Assembly: GCF_008831285.2 (NCBI RefSeq)
Contig: NC_045150.1
Span: 16,303,362 to 16,367,361, forward strand
Source of the DNA: Nymphaea colorata
Lineage: Eukaryota > Streptophyta > Magnoliopsida > Nymphaeales > Nymphaeaceae
Direction: 5' to 3'
DNA length: 64,000 nucleotides
Shown here: piece after piece, positions 60,965 through 64,000 of the stretch
Position numbering within the stretch: position 1 is the first letter of the stretch
How the letters are laid out: each line of letters opens with the position of its first letter
The notes under the pieces: model-generated
Seen by the model: only the letters and a program-made list of their open reading frames with translations
Databases searched by the model: none
Told to the model about the DNA's origin: nothing
Made by a program: the position numbers and the translations under genes

Positions 60965-61287
60965 CAAGAGAGTTGGTTTCTCTAAAAGCTGACCAGCCGG
61001 CAGCTCCCATCCGAATCCCTGGACCAAGATCACGGCCATCAGCGGCATCATTCTATACCCATGCTCATGGGGGGGCAAATTCTTTGGTCTGCCCCAAATG
61101 ATATCACTTCAAAATCAGTCCCCTTTACATCTATGTGCTCATACTTGGATCCAGACATGAACCTCTCTGGCTGGAACTCCAGTGGATTGGTCCATATGAT
61201 TGGGTCCTGGCTGGTAGCCCAGACATTGACCAAGAGGTGCACACCATTGGGGATGTGGTAGCCGGTAACCTGGCAGCGAAAAGGCAA
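60965..61287 (-). pseudogene. Cytochrome P450 C-terminal fragment (CYP71 clan, CYP75-like)
   Basis: The minus-strand frame 61048-61287 encodes CQVTGYHIPNG, LLVNVWATSQDP, the PERF region (LEFQPERFMSG), DVKGTDFEVISFG and the haem-loop region. The haem loop reads FGADQRICPP where the family has FGxGRRxCxG. The cysteine is kept, but the glycine and arginine positions are altered. After SMGI a frameshift leads to MMPLMAVILVQGFGWELP, the normal C-terminal continuation, down to about 60965. The ETLR/K-helix and everything before are absent. The wording DVKGxDFEVIPFGAGRRIC is typical of flavonoid 3'-hydroxylase-type CYP75 enzymes, so that is the closest guess. The fragment cannot encode an enzyme. 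Confidence 0.82.
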
Positions 61288-61289
61288 TT

Positions 61290-61790
61290 AATTTGCTTAT
61301 TTCTTGCTTATCTAGAGTTACCCATCTCATTCATGAGGACCATTTCATTCATGTTGAGAGAAAAACAAGAAGAAAAAGGTATGAACTAATACTAGTTTAC
61401 GAAAATATGCAGCATCTATAATCATTTTCACCATTTAAATTGGCTTTGTCTGCCACTGTAGGGTTTCCATGGAGAAAAATTAACTCATTTTGAAAGTTAA
61501 AAGCTGTAATCATGTTGCAAAAACCACCCGCAAAAGCATCAGTCTTCAAAATGAACGGAACCAAAGGATTTGAACCAAATGCACTATCTTGCCAACTCTC
61601 AAGCACAAAAGCATCAGTCTTCAAAATGAATGGAACCAAAACTCCTTCTTTTGGAGCCAACTGAGCTAAGTATAGAACCAAGTTCCCGGGAAATTACAAT
61701 ATGATCTACTAACTCTATAATGATCAAATTAAATTCCTCAGAACAACTATCTATAGAGTCGTCAAAACTTCTTATCAAGGACCTAAAATC
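61290..61790. other. Intergenic region with a short direct repeat
   Basis: The segment starting CAAAAGCATCAGTCTTCAAA occurs at 61531-61565 and again at 61606-61640, 75 bases apart, differing at one or two bases. Open frames on the minus strand run through it but show no known domain. Confidence 0.5.
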
Positions 61791-62908
61791 CAGTGGCGGA
61801 GCCAGAAAAATTTTCTGGAGGGGGCAGCCATTCATAGATTTTCACATACGAAGGGGCACTCACATATAGGACAAAGCAAATATTTCAGATACTAATGTAA
61901 AAATAAACAAACATTGAGGGATGTTTGGCGAAGCTTTGATCTCCTCATTCATCAAGCGCGATTCAGATCGCTAAACAAAAATCCTTCATAAATTAGACAA
62001 ATTTGAAAACTGAGATTCACTACTGGAAAAATCATATACGTTAAGTGCTATCAGATTCACCGCTTCCTCTTAAGTTCCTACAAATAGTTAAGAAAAGAAA
62101 CAAAGAAGCATAGCAGGAGGCAGGAGCAGCAAAGGCAGAGGAGACGAAAACGAAGAGCTGCGCCGAAACAGAGAGATTAATTTAGTGAAAGCGGGCTGGA
62201 GGCAGAGGAAAGTGGTGGGGCGCGACCCAAGTGGAAGGTATCGGGTTCTATCGAACTCATCCTCATGAAAGAGTACAAGCAAAGCATGTGCTGTCGAGCA
62301 CAGAGAACACATCAGAAGACGGAGATTAACATGACATGCCTTTTCAGATGCAGAGTCGAGATCTTTTTCTTTTTCTCTTATGAAAGTAATCGTAGATTCA
62401 TAAATAAATAAGTGGCGAACTCAGAAAATTTTTGGTTGTAGGGCACTAATATATACTGATTCAAATTTTAGATCATGGAAATTAAAGATCTTATAGTCGA
62501 GATTCGAGAGGCACCAACATGTAACAAACTAAATCAAGTGACTGTTCTAATATGTAAATGGACTAAATGCTTGGCTCCTTCACTGTCATAAATGGTGTTC
62601 ACGTTTTCTTAGTTAACCTGTATTGTAAATCTAAAATTTGAAATAGATCTTGAAAATCAAATTAGGCACGATTAAGGCATCTAAAGCTTGACATGAGAAC
62701 AACAAAAGCATATTGAAAAAAAAAATAGACTAAGTAATGTGTAAACGAATATAAAGAAAATCATATAAAGAGCAAAAAATAATTAGAACAATTGAACAAA
62801 CATAAAATAAAACTAGTGAAATTCAAACATATATATGAATCTATATATATCTATCTTGGGCTGGCGTGGGCAAGCGCCCACGCCAGCCCCACGCTGGCTC
62901 CGCCACTG
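61791..62908. mobile_element. 1.1-kb non-autonomous hAT-type DNA transposon
   Basis: The element has perfect 15-base terminal inverted repeats, CAGTGGCGGAGCCAG at 61791-61805 and CTGGCTCCGCCACTG at 62894-62908. It is flanked by identical 8-base target duplications CTAAAATC (61783-61790 and 62909-62916). Ends of the CAG...CTG type with an 8-base duplication fit the hAT superfamily. No transposase domain was seen, so it would depend on enzyme from elsewhere. A second left-end-like sequence (GTGGCGAACTCAG) lies near 62411, which suggests a nested or rearranged internal copy. The clean target duplication suggests a fairly young insertion. Confidence 0.9.
62858..62889. repeat. Perfect hairpin next to the hAT right end
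   Basis: A 14-base GC-rich arm (GGGCTGGCGTGGGC, 62858-62871) pairs perfectly with 62876-62889 around a 4-base AAGC loop. It lies 4 bases inside the right terminal repeat. Subterminal palindromes are common in hAT-type elements. Confidence 0.9.
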
Positions 62909-62916
62909 CTAAAATC

Positions 62917-64000
62917 CTAAACTTGAAAGATGCACGAACTACACCACAAATTTTTAAACATTCTTCTTGAAATTAGTAGATGTCAACTGTCTTTTGGTAA
63001 TGTAATCATCCTGACAAGGATTTGAATTTTTGTTGTAAATACCCCATTTTTTGACTAATAATATGGAAGATGTCGTATCCCTCAGCAGGTTTTCACTGGC
63101 AAGTAAAACCCCCACCTCTCTTCACGTGACTGTAAAATTCACAGCTCTCAAATCAACAGAAATTAAAAACTGTAATCACAAATATAATGAGAACATTTAT
63201 ATATGCATAACGTACTCATTATATGCCTCGCTTCTAGTGACTTGTGTAAGTTCTTATAGAAAGATGAGCAATTCAAGTCCCAATCTATTTAATCTCCTCT
63301 GTAAAGAAGGAACCAGGATCTGATTATTAAACCGAATCCCAATTTTGGTACGCAATTTTAATTTCAATCTGGGCGCAACAAACCACAAGGTCTGACGAGT
63401 ATCAAATTAGTGAATGAAGTAGGGATTGTTTTTTGAAACTTCGCTCTTTCCTTGTTTTTCTCCTCTTCAAATCATTGCTATGCACTGCTTTGCAGGATCT
63501 GTCGACCCAAGGTATGTCTGTTTCTCCTTCAATCGAAGCCACAAAAGTGTTTCATAGAGAGAGAGAGCGTTCTTGCAAACTTTCTTGCTTTCTGTGTGGC
63601 TTTCTTGGCTTTTCTTTTTTCAAATCAAGATATCGGGATTCTTGTGAGATGAGTAAAAATGACTCGAAGAAGGCGTAACAACCTTGAAAAATATCACCAG
63701 AGACCAAAAGAATTATCTTTCACAGGAAACTCCAGATCGTGTTAATATGAGAAGGGAAATTATGAACTGTAGAGAATCTGAAAGCTAACCAGTCTGTCAT
63801 GTGTAAGATGTGTACTTATTCTTGAGACCGTATTGTGCTTGGAAGGATCGGGAAAATTTCAAGATACTAATCTGTGCAATGGTTTTTTGCGACTGGGAAA
63901 TGTAAAAATACCTTTTCCAGCATCGGTCTTCATATTAGCAATGGTTTTTCTACATTTTGACTAGGGCAGAACATTATTTTTTAAAATTTTATATAGAACA
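62917..64000. other. Right edge of the window, no supported gene
   Basis: The plus strand at 63450-63560 has a TTTGCAG acceptor-like and a CAAGGTATGT donor-like sequence around a short open stretch, which could be part of a gene continuing to the right. The open frames have no recognisable domain, so no gene is called. Confidence 0.3.

Noticed and set aside
61397-61681. Minus-strand 94-residue frame with a repeated VPFILKTDAF segment
   Set aside because: The repetition comes from the 35-base direct repeat at 61531 and 61606. There is no family resemblance.
63433-63678. Open frame near the right edge
   Set aside because: It has no ATG at the proposed start, no recognisable domain, and is cut by the window. 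It could be a 5' leader but cannot be supported.
1-64000. CRISPR array, tRNA, rRNA or organelle insertion
   Set aside because: No regularly spaced identical repeats, cloverleaf-type sequence, conserved ribosomal sequence or organelle gene was recognised.

Overview
This window is nuclear DNA of a flowering plant. It is AT-rich and gene-poor, with long (TA)n and (GA)n microsatellites, dispersed repeats, a Copia gag remnant, non-autonomous hAT-type elements and a decayed tandem cluster of leucine-rich-repeat receptor-like kinase (LRR-RLK) genes. The species cannot be fixed from the sequence. No tRNA, rRNA, CRISPR array or bacterial-type operon was seen.

The LRR-RLK cluster is all on the minus strand. 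Four loci keep a long first exon: B (9399-13904), A (16355-19847), C (38373-42528) and D (51674-56577). Each began as a signal peptide, an N-terminal LRR cap, many 24-residue LRRs, a membrane segment and a non-RD kinase. A phase-1 intron sits in the activation segment right after GYIAP. This architecture and intron position match the Xa21/EFR/FLS2 (LRR-XII) group of immune receptors. Every locus is broken by frameshifts, nonsense codons or lost catalytic residues. Three more kinase-tail fragments (1169-1452, 32482-32843, 48165-48375) have no first exon nearby.

The loci sit inside old segmental duplications. The block at about 4.6-14.2 kb resembles 46.9-56.8 kb, and the flanks of C (42.5-45.9 kb) resemble those of D (56.6-59.6 kb). 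Recurrent modules include a GATTCA-rich block P (three copies), a pyrimidine-rich minisatellite lying 3' of the loci, a module R2 with a conserved unrecognised exon (three copies), and a TATA-box-bearing, LTR-like module R3 (four copies).

The right end (59.6-64 kb) leaves the cluster. It holds a cytochrome P450 C-terminal fragment with a damaged haem-binding loop (60965-61287). It also holds a 1.1-kb non-autonomous hAT-type element with perfect 15-bp terminal inverted repeats and an 8-bp target duplication (61791-62908). I see no intact protein-coding gene and no new biological system. The most interesting signals are the differing decay routes of the receptors, a 363-bp in-frame duplication of about five LRRs in D, and the unknown exon in R2.
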